Origin: Flavobacteriaceae bacterium NBU2973
Lineage (GTDB): Bacteria > Bacteroidota > Bacteroidia > Flavobacteriales > Flavobacteriaceae
Direction of reading: 5' to 3'
Assembly: GCA_026162565.1 (NCBI GenBank)
Contig: JAOEIQ010000002.1
Location: 421,826 to 485,825, forward strand
Length of the DNA stretch: 64,000 nt
Shown here one piece after another: positions 27,416-35,709 of the stretch. Within the stretch, counting starts at the first letter, position 1. The number at the start of each line of letters is the position of its first letter. The notes under the pieces are model-generated. The model was not told the DNA's origin. It saw only the letters and a program-made list of their open reading frames with translations, and made no database searches. The position numbers and the translations under genes are program-made.

Positions 27416-27937
27416 TTAACTGTCTCTCTCTAATTTATAGAGTAATAACTCCTCGTTGTCGTTTGGCAATATGGTTGTACCAACTTGCTGTAAGCCTAGT
27501 TTTTCAAGTAGCTTTTGAGAAGCCATATTCTCTTTAGTTGTAATTGCACCAATAGTTGTGATACCAAACTCTTGAAAAGCCGCTTGTTTTAATCTGTTAG
27601 CCGACTCAAACCCATAACCCTTGCCTTCGTAGGCTGGTAAAAAGGCAAAACCAATATCTATACCTTCTAGACCTTCTCTATCGTATAAACCACAAGTGCC
27701 TATTTTGGCATTATCACTTTTTCTAATTACTGTATAGTTAGAAAAACCCAAACGCTCCAGCTGTGGCTGCATCTTCGTTTGTATATAATTTGTAGCATCT
27801 ACCAATGTATGGACGTTTCTGTCGCCAATATGTTGTAACCATTTTGGTGTGTTTAGCAGCTCTAAAATAAAAGCTGCATCTGCTACAGTAACAGGTTGCA
27901 TACGTAAACGTTCGGTTTCAAAGGTTTTAAAAATCAC
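27416..27937 (-). CDS. GNAT N-acetyltransferase (RimJ/RimL type)
   Basis: 173 residues matching the Acetyltransf_3 group: F-E-T-E-R-L-R-M-Q-P-V at the N-terminus, G-T-C-G-L-Y-D-R-E-G in the central strands, the acetyl-CoA loop Y-E-G-K-G-Y-G-F-E-S near residue 105, and M-A-S-Q-K-L-L-E-K-L-G-L near 135. RimJ/L relatives acetylate protein N-termini or small amines. Substrate unknown. Convergent with the XRE gene with no gap. Confidence 0.9.
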   Translation of the reverse strand: MIFKTFETERLRMQPVTVADAAFILELLNTPKWLQHIGDRNVHTLVDATNYIQTKMQPQLERLGFSNYTVIRKSDNAKIGTCGLYDREGLEGIDIGFAFLPAYEGKGYGFESANRLKQAAFQEFGITTIGAITTKENMASQKLLEKLGLQQVGTTILPNDNEELLLYKLERDS

Positions 27938-27979
27938 TTACTTTTATTTTAGTTAAAGTATTTGTAAATCGATGCTTTT

Positions 27980-28186
27980 TTATTTAGTGGCTTCCTCAAC
28001 TATTTTAATTTCCTCATCTGTTAAGCCATACAACTCAAACACCATGGCATCGATTTGTCTGTCGGTTTTATCAATTTCTGCTTTTAAGGTCTCTGCTTTT
28101 AGTTTTTGCTCGTTAAAGTACTGCATCCATTCTGCTTGTTGCTGATGCAACAGAGCTAACAACATAATAAGTAACCAATACTTCAT
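27980..28186 (-). pseudogene. Remnant of a type IIG restriction-modification C-terminus
   Basis: 68-residue frame. Its last two thirds match the tail I know from Eco57I/type IIG restriction-methyltransferase proteins: a helical Lys/Glu region, then I-D-K-T-D-R-Q-I-D-A-M-V, then F-E-L-Y-G-L-T-D-E-E-I-K-I-V-E. In intact proteins this follows the target-recognition domain; here no methyltransferase (N-P-P-Y) or nuclease domain is present upstream. The first residues look mildly hydrophobic and could be mistaken for a signal peptide. It is either a relic left by loss of an R-M gene or a reused small protein. Confidence 0.6.
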
Positions 28187-28237
28187 AAGACTCTAAAAGT
28201 TTTATACAAGTTACTGTTTTTAAGGATGTCAGTCAAT

Positions 28238-28270
28238 AAAAAAAGCTACTAGTATTAGTAGCTTTTTTTG
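28238..28270 (-). terminator. Intrinsic terminator after the 229-residue orphan gene
   Basis: Stem of at least 8 bp (28244-28251 and 28256-28263, loop GTAT), extended by facing A- and T-runs on both sides, so it could work in both directions. It lies 26 bases past the stop of the minus-strand gene at 28296. Confidence 0.85.
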
Positions 28271-28295
28271 TCACTATAAATTATATATTCAGCGC

Positions 28296-28985
28296 TTAAT
28301 TGCTTTTTACAACATAGCTAAAGTCAGGTATAAGCGTTGTACCATGACAATCTATTTGCGCAGTGTATTTTGCTTGTGGATCGTACTTAAACCAGAAGTT
28401 TGTACGTGCATCTGGTCCGCCACCAACTCCCACAGTCATCATAACCACATCGCCTGGTTTTAAAGGTTCGTTTGGTAAAGAGAAGAAATCACAACCTTTT
28501 GTTTGACTTTGGCAAACTGGTATTTTATCGCCACTGTAAATGGTACTTTTAGTCCATGAATTACTAAAAGGTGGTGTAAAATACCAAATGGTAAAATTAG
28601 CTACATAGCCAATACCACAGGCTAAATACATCTCGAATGTATTAATGCTTTGTAGTTTAGACTCTTCAACACCTTCTGCTCTCATAGACATCGCTGGATT
28701 GTCCTCATCCGAAGGTAGAAAGGCAATTCTGGCTTTTTCTTTTAAAGCGTCTTTATAAGTATCTATATCAGACAAATAGCGTAAGGCTCCTAATGCCCAA
28801 AAAGGATAGTCGCTATTTAAAATAACAGACATTAGTTTTTCTCTTCCGACTTCTTTATCAGCCGTTTCTAAAATCTCACTAATTGGACTGTTTTTAGTGT
28901 CATCGTTTAAAACAGCTAGTGTTTTTGGAGCATCCAGTTCGCGCGCTAATTTTGCCGCTTCTAATCTTTGGTTTTGAGTATTCAT
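28296..28985 (-). CDS. Unrecognised 229-residue two-part protein
   Basis: I do not recognise a family. Residues 1-95 are helical and charged (R-L-E-A-A-K-L-A-R-E-L-D near the start). Residues 110-229 look like a beta-sandwich: alternating hydrophobic strands, many Gly/Pro turns (G-V-G-G-G-P-D-A-R-T-N-F-W-F-K-Y-D-P) and several aromatic residues. It has no signal peptide. It contains four Cys, two of them (near 158 and 164) close together in the predicted sandwich. It has its own terminator and no operon partner, so it is a stand-alone unit. A membrane- or carbohydrate-binding fold for the second half is only a guess. Confidence 0.75.
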   Translation of the reverse strand: MNTQNQRLEAAKLARELDAPKTLAVLNDDTKNSPISEILETADKEVGREKLMSVILNSDYPFWALGALRYLSDIDTYKDALKEKARIAFLPSDEDNPAMSMRAEGVEESKLQSINTFEMYLACGIGYVANFTIWYFTPPFSNSWTKSTIYSGDKIPVCQSQTKGCDFFSLPNEPLKPGDVVMMTVGVGGGPDARTNFWFKYDPQAKYTAQIDCHGTTLIPDFSYVVKSN

Positions 28986-29204
28986 TGTTTTGTAATTTTA
29001 ATAACTCTTACTCTTTTAAGGTTTTTCAGAATCCACCTCTATTAATGTTTTCGGGAAGATGACATTGTTGTCGGTAACAAAACTAAAGTGACATTAGGTA
29101 TTATTTATGCGTGTTTTTACTTGAATGTATTTTCGAGTATAAATCGAATGGATACTTACTAAAGTTTATTTCTAAAATTGTTCTATAAGAAACCAGCTTT
29201 TATG

Positions 29205-29212
29205 TAATTTTG
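29205..29212 (+). promoter_or_regulatory. -7 element that decides the start of the small lipoprotein gene
   Basis: TAATTTTG, a full match to TAnnTTTG, with TTG at 29178-29180 (24-base spacer, a little long). It overlaps an in-frame GTG at 29212, so translation must start later, at ATG 29227. Confidence 0.5.
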
Positions 29213-29226
29213 TGGAAACATTTTTT

Positions 29227-29598
29227 ATGCGATTTCTATATACTGCTCTTCTACTTATTCTGTTTACTAGTTGTTACGAAAAAGCACGTGATTGCAAGGA
29301 TTATAAAACAGGTAATTTTTATAGCGAAGTGACTATTAGTGGTACACTTTATACGGCAACGTTTAATAGAACGAATGAGCTACAAATAGAAACCTACAAC
29401 AATCATACAGATTCTAGTACTGTACGTTGGATAAACGATTGTGAAATGGTTTTTAGAACGATTAATCCTAAAAACAGAGCTGAACGTAAGGATGTGCATT
29501 TAAAAATACTAACGACTACAGATTCGTCTTACACCTTTGAGTATAGTTATGTTGGTGAAACGATAAAGCAGAAAGGTGTGGCTTACAAGCAGAATTAA
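29227..29598 (+). CDS. Small lipoprotein found beside topoisomerase IV genes
   Basis: 123 residues. Signal peptide II ends F-T-S-C, the Cys being lipidated at about residue 16. The mature part is a small beta-rich domain (T-Y-N-N-H-T-D-S-S-T-V-R-W-I-N-D-C-E and Y-T-F-E-Y-S-Y-V-G). Similar lipoproteins in Flavobacteriia are, to my knowledge, often labelled DNA topoisomerase IV in databases only because of their neighbours; nothing here resembles a topoisomerase. The ATG at 29227 is chosen because a GTG at 29212 overlaps the promoter. Confidence 0.8.
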   Translation: MRFLYTALLLILFTSCYEKARDCKDYKTGNFYSEVTISGTLYTATFNRTNELQIETYNNHTDSSTVRWINDCEMVFRTINPKNRAERKDVHLKILTTTDSSYTFEYSYVGETIKQKGVAYKQN

Positions 29599-30003
29599 TC
29601 TGTTTTAAATTATGTTCATTTTCTTTGCGTGTCCAAAGAAAACGAACCAAAAGAAAAGACACTTTTCCAAGGAATTTTTTCTAATTCTTGGTCAATCAGA
29701 AAAACCAATTACCAAAACTTGGCGTTCGCTTTGCTCACATATCTTTCCAAGTTTTGTTAATTCATTCTTCGGAAAAGACTCCTAGACATTAATCATTATG
29801 ATTCGATTTAATATTTGTAGCCCAATTAAATCAAAAACAAGTGTGGCTTATAAGCAGTAATGTTATTCTATAAACAATGACAAATACTTGGTCATAGTGA
29901 AGTACATGATAATTTGTTGTGGATATCTCTTAAAAAGAACATTGATTAAACAGATTGCTACGTCTCCAGATATTTACAGTCTGGATTCTCGAAATGACAC
30001 ATA
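29599..30003. repeat. Gene-free 405-base stretch with decayed dispersed repeats
   Basis: 29620-29790 resembles a decayed element I recall from Bacteroidota intergenic DNA (C-T-T-T-G-C-G-T near 29627 followed by AAAG/ACCAAAAGAAA runs). At 29841-29857 there is a second copy of the last 17 bases of the upstream gene's coding end (29576-29592), 16 of 17 identical, so the element appears flanked by a duplication. Further on, 29957-30000 holds another REP-like piece ending TCTCGAAATGACAC. No ORF or RNA gene is seen. Confidence 0.6.
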
Positions 30004-32682
30004 CTAAAACAAGGTAATTTGCCCTTCGCCGTCTACTTCTAAATCGGAATCGTCTTCTGGCTTTATAGTTGGTTTGGTTTCAGAATCTGAAGTAGAATCT
30101 TGAGACGTCTCGACTGCGCTCGACGAGACAGTTTGTTCATCTACAACTTCTATATCTTCCGCAGGAACTTCCTCTGGTGCTTCATAAGGAATTGGGTCTA
30201 ATAAATTAACCTGATTCACTTTATATTTAGATAATTGGTTACCCAAAGCAGAAATCCCTTTTACAGCAATAAATTCTTCTAAATTCACAGACGCATTCTC
30301 ACGTCTGTCCTTACCACGTTCTTTCCCGTAGACAATTTCGGCAACAGGTTTCCAGTCTGTAGACACGACTTCTAGTTGCGAATCCGCATGATCGCTAATA
30401 AAGCTTTCCTCACGTCCTTCGTTCTCTACCAAAAAGCGTTTTACATAGTAACGCTCCTTCTCACCATCAAAATAGACTGCAGAAATGGGTTTTTTAGGAA
30501 TCCACTTCTCCATAACGATCATATCGTCATCAAAATGTGTTGTAACTTCAGGAATAATAGTTTTTACGATTCCTTTTTGGGTAATTATTAGTAAACGGTC
30601 TTCACCTCTAAATTCGCCAACCAACTCACCTCTTCCATCGACATTAAGGCGTTGTACTGTATCGTCAAACCATATTTTGCGTGGCTTAAGGGTTGATACA
30701 CCTTTTTCTTTAAGCTCCACACGCTTAACGGAATATTTAGTAACGACATTACCTTTTGAAGCACGACCTTTTATAAGAATATCGGAAAAATCAACGTCCC
30801 ATTTCAGCTTTTTAATACTTCCTACTTGACGCAAATACACAGATATGGTTTCTGCTTCTCCGTTAGGATTCGCTGTGAAGTACCACACTTTAGAGCCTTT
30901 GTTACCATTAGTAAGATCATATTCACGATCGCGAGTAATACTCGTTACCGCAAAACGCTTAATAAACGATGCGCCTTTAGAACCGTCGCGATAAATCATA
31001 TTGTAAATGGTACGTTTGTCTTTCTTTTTAAAGACTGCTACGTGAATGATGTTTTTACCAATAAAGGTTTTGCTATCCACTTTGGTAACCATCATTTTAC
31101 CTTCTTCAGTAAAGGCAATAATATCGTCTATATCACTACAATCGCAAACATACTCATCGCGACGTAAGGAGGTTCCAATAAAGCCTTCTTCTCTGTTAAC
31201 GTAGAGTTTGGTATTACGAATAACCACTTTAGTGGCATCGACATCATCAAACGTGCGAATCTCGGTTTTACGTTCACGACCGTCTCCATACTCTTTTTTA
31301 AGCCTTGTAAAATACGCTATGGCATAATCGATAAGATTGGCTAAATTGTGTTTTACTTCGGCAATTTGTTCTTCTAAAGCGTCAATTTTTAGCTGAGCTT
31401 TATCAATATCGAATTTAGAAATACGCTTGATACGAATTTCTGTTAAACGTGTAATATCATCAACAGTAATCTCACGTTTTAAATGTTTAATATGTGGTTG
31501 TAAACCCTTATCGATAGCCGAAATAACACCTTCCCAAGTGTCTTCTTCTTCAATATCACGATAAATACGGTTTTCTATAAAAATACGTTCTAAACTTGCA
31601 AAATGCCACTGCTCTTCTAATTCTCCAAGCTTTATTTCCAACTCTTGCTTTAATAGCTGAACTGTATTATCAGTTGAACGCCGAAGCATTTCTGAGACAC
31701 CAATGAACAATGGTTTGTTATCTTCTATAACACAACCTAAAGGTGAAATAGATGTTTCACAGCTGGTAAATGCATATAAGGCATCAATCGTTTTATCTGG
31801 AGATAAACCAGACGGTAAATGCACTAAAATCTCTACTTCAGCAGCAGTATTATCTTCTATTTTTTTAATTTTAATCTTGCCTTTATCATTAGCCTTTAAT
31901 ATGGAATCTATTAATGAAGAGGTTGTTGTACCAAACGGAATTTCGGTAATGACTAGCGTATTTTTATCAAGTTGAGAAATTTTAGCACGAACTCTTACTT
32001 TTCCTCCGCGATTTCCATCGTTATAATTAGTAAAATCGGCAATTCCTGCTGTTGGAAAATCTGGCACTATATTGAAGCGCTTTCCTTGTAAATGTTTTAT
32101 AGAGGCATCGATTAACTCGATAAAGTTATGTGGTAATATTTTAGTTGATAAACCTACAGCAATTCCTTCGCCTCCTTGAGCTAATAACAATGGAAACATT
32201 ACAGGCAAATTCACAGGCTCCTTACGACGACCATCGTAACTCGCTTGCCATTCGGTTATTTTAGGATTATAAACTACATCTAAACCAAATTTTGAGATTC
32301 GAGCTTCAATATACCTAGAAGCTGCGGCGCGATCTCCAGTTAAAATATTTCCCCAGTTTCCTTGGGTGTCTATCAGTAAATCTTTCTGACCAATCTGCAC
32401 CATAGCATCTGCAATACTAGCGTCTCCATGTGGATGGTATTGCATAGTATGACCAACAATGTTTGCTACTTTGTTGTAACGACCATCATCAAGATCTTTC
32501 ATGGAGTGCATAATTCGTCGCTGTACAGGTTTAAAACCGTCCTCAATAGCTGGAACTGCACGTTCTAAAATTACATAGGAAGCATAATCTAAAAACCAAT
32601 CTTTATACATACCAGTAACTTTGGTAATAGTTTCTTGATTTTCGTTAGTATCATTAATTAAATCGTCATTTTCGTCTATCAT
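30004..32682 (-). CDS. parC: DNA topoisomerase IV subunit A
   Basis: 892 residues. The GyrA/ParC breakage-reunion domain carries the catalytic Tyr124 in A-A-A-S-R-Y-I-E-A-R-I. Y-H-P-H-G-D-A-S-I near residue 82-90 is the conserved DNA-gate motif. The C-terminal domain lacks the GyrA-box (Q-R-R-G-G-K-G) of gyrase, which with the parE neighbour supports topoisomerase IV. The last 60 residues are acidic and low-complexity; a DNA palindrome (30107-30129) is embedded there. Decatenates daughter chromosomes with ParE. Confidence 0.94.
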   Translation of the reverse strand: MIDENDDLINDTNENQETITKVTGMYKDWFLDYASYVILERAVPAIEDGFKPVQRRIMHSMKDLDDGRYNKVANIVGHTMQYHPHGDASIADAMVQIGQKDLLIDTQGNWGNILTGDRAAASRYIEARISKFGLDVVYNPKITEWQASYDGRRKEPVNLPVMFPLLLAQGGEGIAVGLSTKILPHNFIELIDASIKHLQGKRFNIVPDFPTAGIADFTNYNDGNRGGKVRVRAKISQLDKNTLVITEIPFGTTTSSLIDSILKANDKGKIKIKKIEDNTAAEVEILVHLPSGLSPDKTIDALYAFTSCETSISPLGCVIEDNKPLFIGVSEMLRRSTDNTVQLLKQELEIKLGELEEQWHFASLERIFIENRIYRDIEEEDTWEGVISAIDKGLQPHIKHLKREITVDDITRLTEIRIKRISKFDIDKAQLKIDALEEQIAEVKHNLANLIDYAIAYFTRLKKEYGDGRERKTEIRTFDDVDATKVVIRNTKLYVNREEGFIGTSLRRDEYVCDCSDIDDIIAFTEEGKMMVTKVDSKTFIGKNIIHVAVFKKKDKRTIYNMIYRDGSKGASFIKRFAVTSITRDREYDLTNGNKGSKVWYFTANPNGEAETISVYLRQVGSIKKLKWDVDFSDILIKGRASKGNVVTKYSVKRVELKEKGVSTLKPRKIWFDDTVQRLNVDGRGELVGEFRGEDRLLIITQKGIVKTIIPEVTTHFDDDMIVMEKWIPKKPISAVYFDGEKERYYVKRFLVENEGREESFISDHADSQLEVVSTDWKPVAEIVYGKERGKDRRENASVNLEEFIAVKGISALGNQLSKYKVNQVNLLDPIPYEAPEEVPAEDIEVVDEQTVSSSAVETSQDSTSDSETKPTIKPEDDSDLEVDGEGQITLF
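30102..30129. repeat. Palindrome inserted in the coding tail of parC
   Basis: A hairpin with GTCTCG (30107-30112) and CGAGAC (30124-30129) arms around ACTGCGCTCGA, joined to the 10-base palindrome 30102-30111. On the minus strand it encodes V-S-S-S-A-V-E-T within the acidic tail. It looks like the CTCGACTGCGCTCGA class of intergenic palindromes seen in Bacteroidota. Confidence 0.55.
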
Positions 32683-33168
32683 CTACTGCTTTAATTTACG
32701 GTTGTGTTTAATCATTTTACTTAATGATTGTCTGATATATTTTCGTTTTTTTCTGTTTACTAAAGTGACATTAAAAGTCTCCTTCTGCTTATTTCCTCTG
32801 GAGTCATTGTAATAAATTGTAAGTGATTTATAAATAATATAATTATTAAACTTAAAAGACACCAAGTCTTCTTTTGAAAATTCTAAAACCTGCTCTCTTC
32901 TACTACTTGGTCCATCAGTAATAATCAACCCTTTATTAATTAGAACCACTTTCATACCATCGCTATCATATTCAAAATATTTAGAGATAGAATGCACTAC
33001 AAAAAACACGATAACAAAAAATAGTACTACTATTGCGAATGTAAAAAATGGACTGCTAGTTAAATCGCTAAATGCACTAAAAACAGTGGCTAAAACAATA
33101 GCCATAACTATCAGTACAAAATAGACTGATATGATTGTGTTTCGAACTTTAGCGTTATTGGTTCTCAT
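32683..33168 (-). CDS. Two-helix membrane protein between parE and parC
   Basis: 161 residues. Two transmembrane helices (about 11-35 and 42-62) are followed by a cytoplasmic beta-rich domain (about 68-140) and a very basic tail (K-K-R-K-Y-I-R-Q-S and K-H-N-R-K-L-K-Q). The layout resembles PH-domain-like bacterial membrane proteins, but I do not recognise a family. It shares a base with parE's stop and abuts parC's start, so the three are one operon; whether it has any part in chromosome segregation is unknown. Confidence 0.75.
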   Translation of the reverse strand: MRTNNAKVRNTIISVYFVLIVMAIVLATVFSAFSDLTSSPFFTFAIVVLFFVIVFFVVHSISKYFEYDSDGMKVVLINKGLIITDGPSSRREQVLEFSKEDLVSFKFNNYIIYKSLTIYYNDSRGNKQKETFNVTLVNRKKRKYIRQSLSKMIKHNRKLKQ

Positions 33169-35024
33169 TAATTATCTTCTACGATATCTAATTCAACCTT
33201 GAGGTTATTAATAATAAACTCTTGTCTTGAAGGTGTATTTTTTCCCATGTAAAAAGATAATAACTCTTCAATAGACATATCTTTATCCAACATAACAGGA
33301 TCTAAACGCATATCTTCACCAATAAAATATTTAAATTCATCTGGTGAAATTTCTCCTAGTCCTTTAAAACGGGTAATCTCTGGTTTAGGTTTAAGTTTTT
33401 CTATTGCATTGACACGTTCTTCTTCTGTATAGCAGTAAATAGTTTCTTTTTTATTTCTTACCCTAAATAATGGTGTTTGCAAAATGTATAAATGTCCTTC
33501 CTTAATGACTTCTGGGAAGAATTGCAAGAAGAATGTAATTAATAACAAACGAATATGCATACCATCTACATCAGCATCTGTAGCAATCACGACATTATTG
33601 TAACGTAAGTCCTCAAGAGATTCCTCAATGTTTAAAGCTGCTTGTAATAAGTTAAACTCTTCGTTTTCGTAGACAATTTTTTTGGTTAATCCATAACAGT
33701 TAAGAGGTTTTCCTTTTAAACTAAAAACTGCTTGTGTGTTAACATCTCTGGATTTCGTGATACTACCAGAAGCAGAATCTCCCTCTGTAATAAATAAGGT
33801 TGTTTCTAGATTTCGTTCGCTTTTAGTATCACCAAAATGCACACGACAATCACGTAATTTTTTATTGTGAAGACTCGCCTTTTTAGCTCTGTCTTTTGCA
33901 AGCTTTCTGATACCTGATAATTCCTTACGCTCACGTTCTGCTTGCAATATTTTACGTTGAAGACTTTCGGCTACAGCAGAATTCTTATGCAAAAAATTGT
34001 CAAGTTGTGTTTTTACAAAGTCATTGATATAAGTTCTAACGGTTGGTAAATCTCCTCCCATATCTGTAGAACCCAGTTTTGTTTTTGTCTGACTCTCAAA
34101 AACAGGCTCCATAACTTTTATAGCTATAGCAGATACGACTGATTTTCTAACATCTGATGCATCAAAATTTTTACCATAAAATTCTCTAACTGTTTTCACT
34201 AATGCTTCACGAAAAGCGGCTAAATGCGTTCCTCCTTGAGTGGTGTTTTGCCCATTAACAAATGAGTGATACTCTTCGCTGTATTGTGTTTTACTATGTG
34301 TTATAGCAACTTCAATATCATCGCCTCGCAAATGAATTATGGGATATAGTAAGTCTGTTTCGTTGATAGTTTCACTTAATAAATCCTTTAAACCATTTTC
34401 ACTGTAATATTTCTCGCCATTAAAAAGGATAGTTAATCCAGGATTTAAGTATACATAGTTTTTGAGCATTTTAGCAACATACTCACTACGATACTTATAA
34501 TTTTTAAAGATTGCTTCGTCAGGCACAAAGGAGACTTTAGTACCTTTTCGTCTGGAAGTATCGTCTAATGTTTCTTGATTTGTTAGGTTACCTTGTTCAA
34601 ATTCTGCTGAAGCTGATTTACCATCTCTTGTAGACTCTACTCTAAAATAGGTTGATAAGGCATTTACAGCCTTGGTACCAACACCATTTAACCCAACAGA
34701 TTTTTTAAAGGCTTTGGAATCATACTTTCCTCCAGTATTCATTTTGGACACCACATCTACCACCTTACCTAAAGGAATACCTCGTCCATAATCTCTTACA
34801 ATTACTTTACTACCTTGGATAGAAACTTCAATGGTTTTCCCTGCTCCCATAACAAACTCATCAATAGAGTTATCAAGAACTTCTTTGAGTAATATATATA
34901 TACCATCATCTGGAGAGGATCCATCACCAAGCTTACCAATATACATACCTGGACGCATTCTGATATGCTCTTTCCAGTCTAGAGAGCGTATATTATCTTC
35001 AGTATAGTTAGTTTGTTGAGACAT
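33168..35024 (-). CDS. parE: DNA topoisomerase IV subunit B
   Basis: 618 residues of the type II topoisomerase ATPase subunit. The GHKL ATPase domain has V-L-D-N-S-I-D-E-F (ATP/Mg Asn) and V-R-D-Y-G-R-G-I-P. The TOPRIM domain has T-E-G-D-S-A-S-G near residue 413 and A-T-D-A-D-V-D-G near 480. It lacks the extra C-terminal insertion of many GyrB proteins. Pairs with ParC encoded two genes downstream. The 178-base upstream gap shows a TATATTTA -7-like site on this strand but no clear -33 box. Confidence 0.94.
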   Translation of the reverse strand: MSQQTNYTEDNIRSLDWKEHIRMRPGMYIGKLGDGSSPDDGIYILLKEVLDNSIDEFVMGAGKTIEVSIQGSKVIVRDYGRGIPLGKVVDVVSKMNTGGKYDSKAFKKSVGLNGVGTKAVNALSTYFRVESTRDGKSASAEFEQGNLTNQETLDDTSRRKGTKVSFVPDEAIFKNYKYRSEYVAKMLKNYVYLNPGLTILFNGEKYYSENGLKDLLSETINETDLLYPIIHLRGDDIEVAITHSKTQYSEEYHSFVNGQNTTQGGTHLAAFREALVKTVREFYGKNFDASDVRKSVVSAIAIKVMEPVFESQTKTKLGSTDMGGDLPTVRTYINDFVKTQLDNFLHKNSAVAESLQRKILQAERERKELSGIRKLAKDRAKKASLHNKKLRDCRVHFGDTKSERNLETTLFITEGDSASGSITKSRDVNTQAVFSLKGKPLNCYGLTKKIVYENEEFNLLQAALNIEESLEDLRYNNVVIATDADVDGMHIRLLLITFFLQFFPEVIKEGHLYILQTPLFRVRNKKETIYCYTEEERVNAIEKLKPKPEITRFKGLGEISPDEFKYFIGEDMRLDPVMLDKDMSIEELLSFYMGKNTPSRQEFIINNLKVELDIVEDN

Positions 35025-35202
35025 AAATCTGAAAAAATTGCATAAGTGGTAAATATAGTATTTCGGTATAAAAAATGAAATACAGTTTTTACAAAGTAAT
35101 TAACAATATTTCTAGCATTACTAACAATGGACAGATGCTACTTTAATATAAAATTTTTATATTTATACTATAATTAAATATTAAAAAACCAATTAACAAT
35201 CT

Positions 35203-35679
35203 ATGAAACACTTATTACTACTTTTTATTGCTGTTTTATTTTGCAATTCGATTGCTGCCCAAAATAGCTTTCCACAAGAGCGAATTTTCGTTATTGCTAA
35301 TTTAAATAATAGCGAGATTGCATCCACTAATTTTGATCACCCAAATTTATCTTTCCAATCAAAAATTTCTAGAACATTTAAACTAAACACTAGAGATTTT
35401 GAAATGGTAAATCCTAAAATTACCAATGAATTAGGAAGAGGTTGGTTTTTAACTTATGAATTTGAAACTCCTGAACATTCTGGGATTTACAAAGAAGAAT
35501 TACAATTAAGAGATAATAAATTGGTGATTACCGAATCTCGTAATGCTATTATGGCAATAGCTACAAATTGTAATACAATTGAATTTATTAATAATGATAA
35601 AGATTGTGAGTGTACTAATAAAAAGGATAGCTCATTAGCATCTCAAGTTACTTATCGTTTATTCTCTTCATCTTACTAA
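35203..35679 (+). CDS. Secreted hypothetical protein
   Basis: 158 residues with a Sec signal peptide (hydrophobic 4-15, cleavage after S-I-A-A). The mature part is predicted beta-rich with a C-x-C-x2-K pattern near the end (D-C-E-C-T-N-K-K). No type IX sorting tail, so it probably stays in the periplasm. I do not recognise a family. It precedes the secreted protease gene by 30 bases and may be cotranscribed with it. Confidence 0.75.
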   Translation: MKHLLLLFIAVLFCNSIAAQNSFPQERIFVIANLNNSEIASTNFDHPNLSFQSKISRTFKLNTRDFEMVNPKITNELGRGWFLTYEFETPEHSGIYKEELQLRDNKLVITESRNAIMAIATNCNTIEFINNDKDCECTNKKDSSLASQVTYRLFSSSY

Positions 35680-35709
35680 TAATTCTTAAAAACGTAATAC
35701 TTTAAAATT

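Noticed and set aside
27980..28186. Signal peptide in the 68-residue frame
   Set aside because: The hydrophobic start is short and is followed at once by the helical tail of an R-M type protein, so export is unlikely.
21522..30003. Prophage or integrated element in the mixed region
   Set aside because: No integrase, phage structural gene, tRNA or attachment repeat was found.
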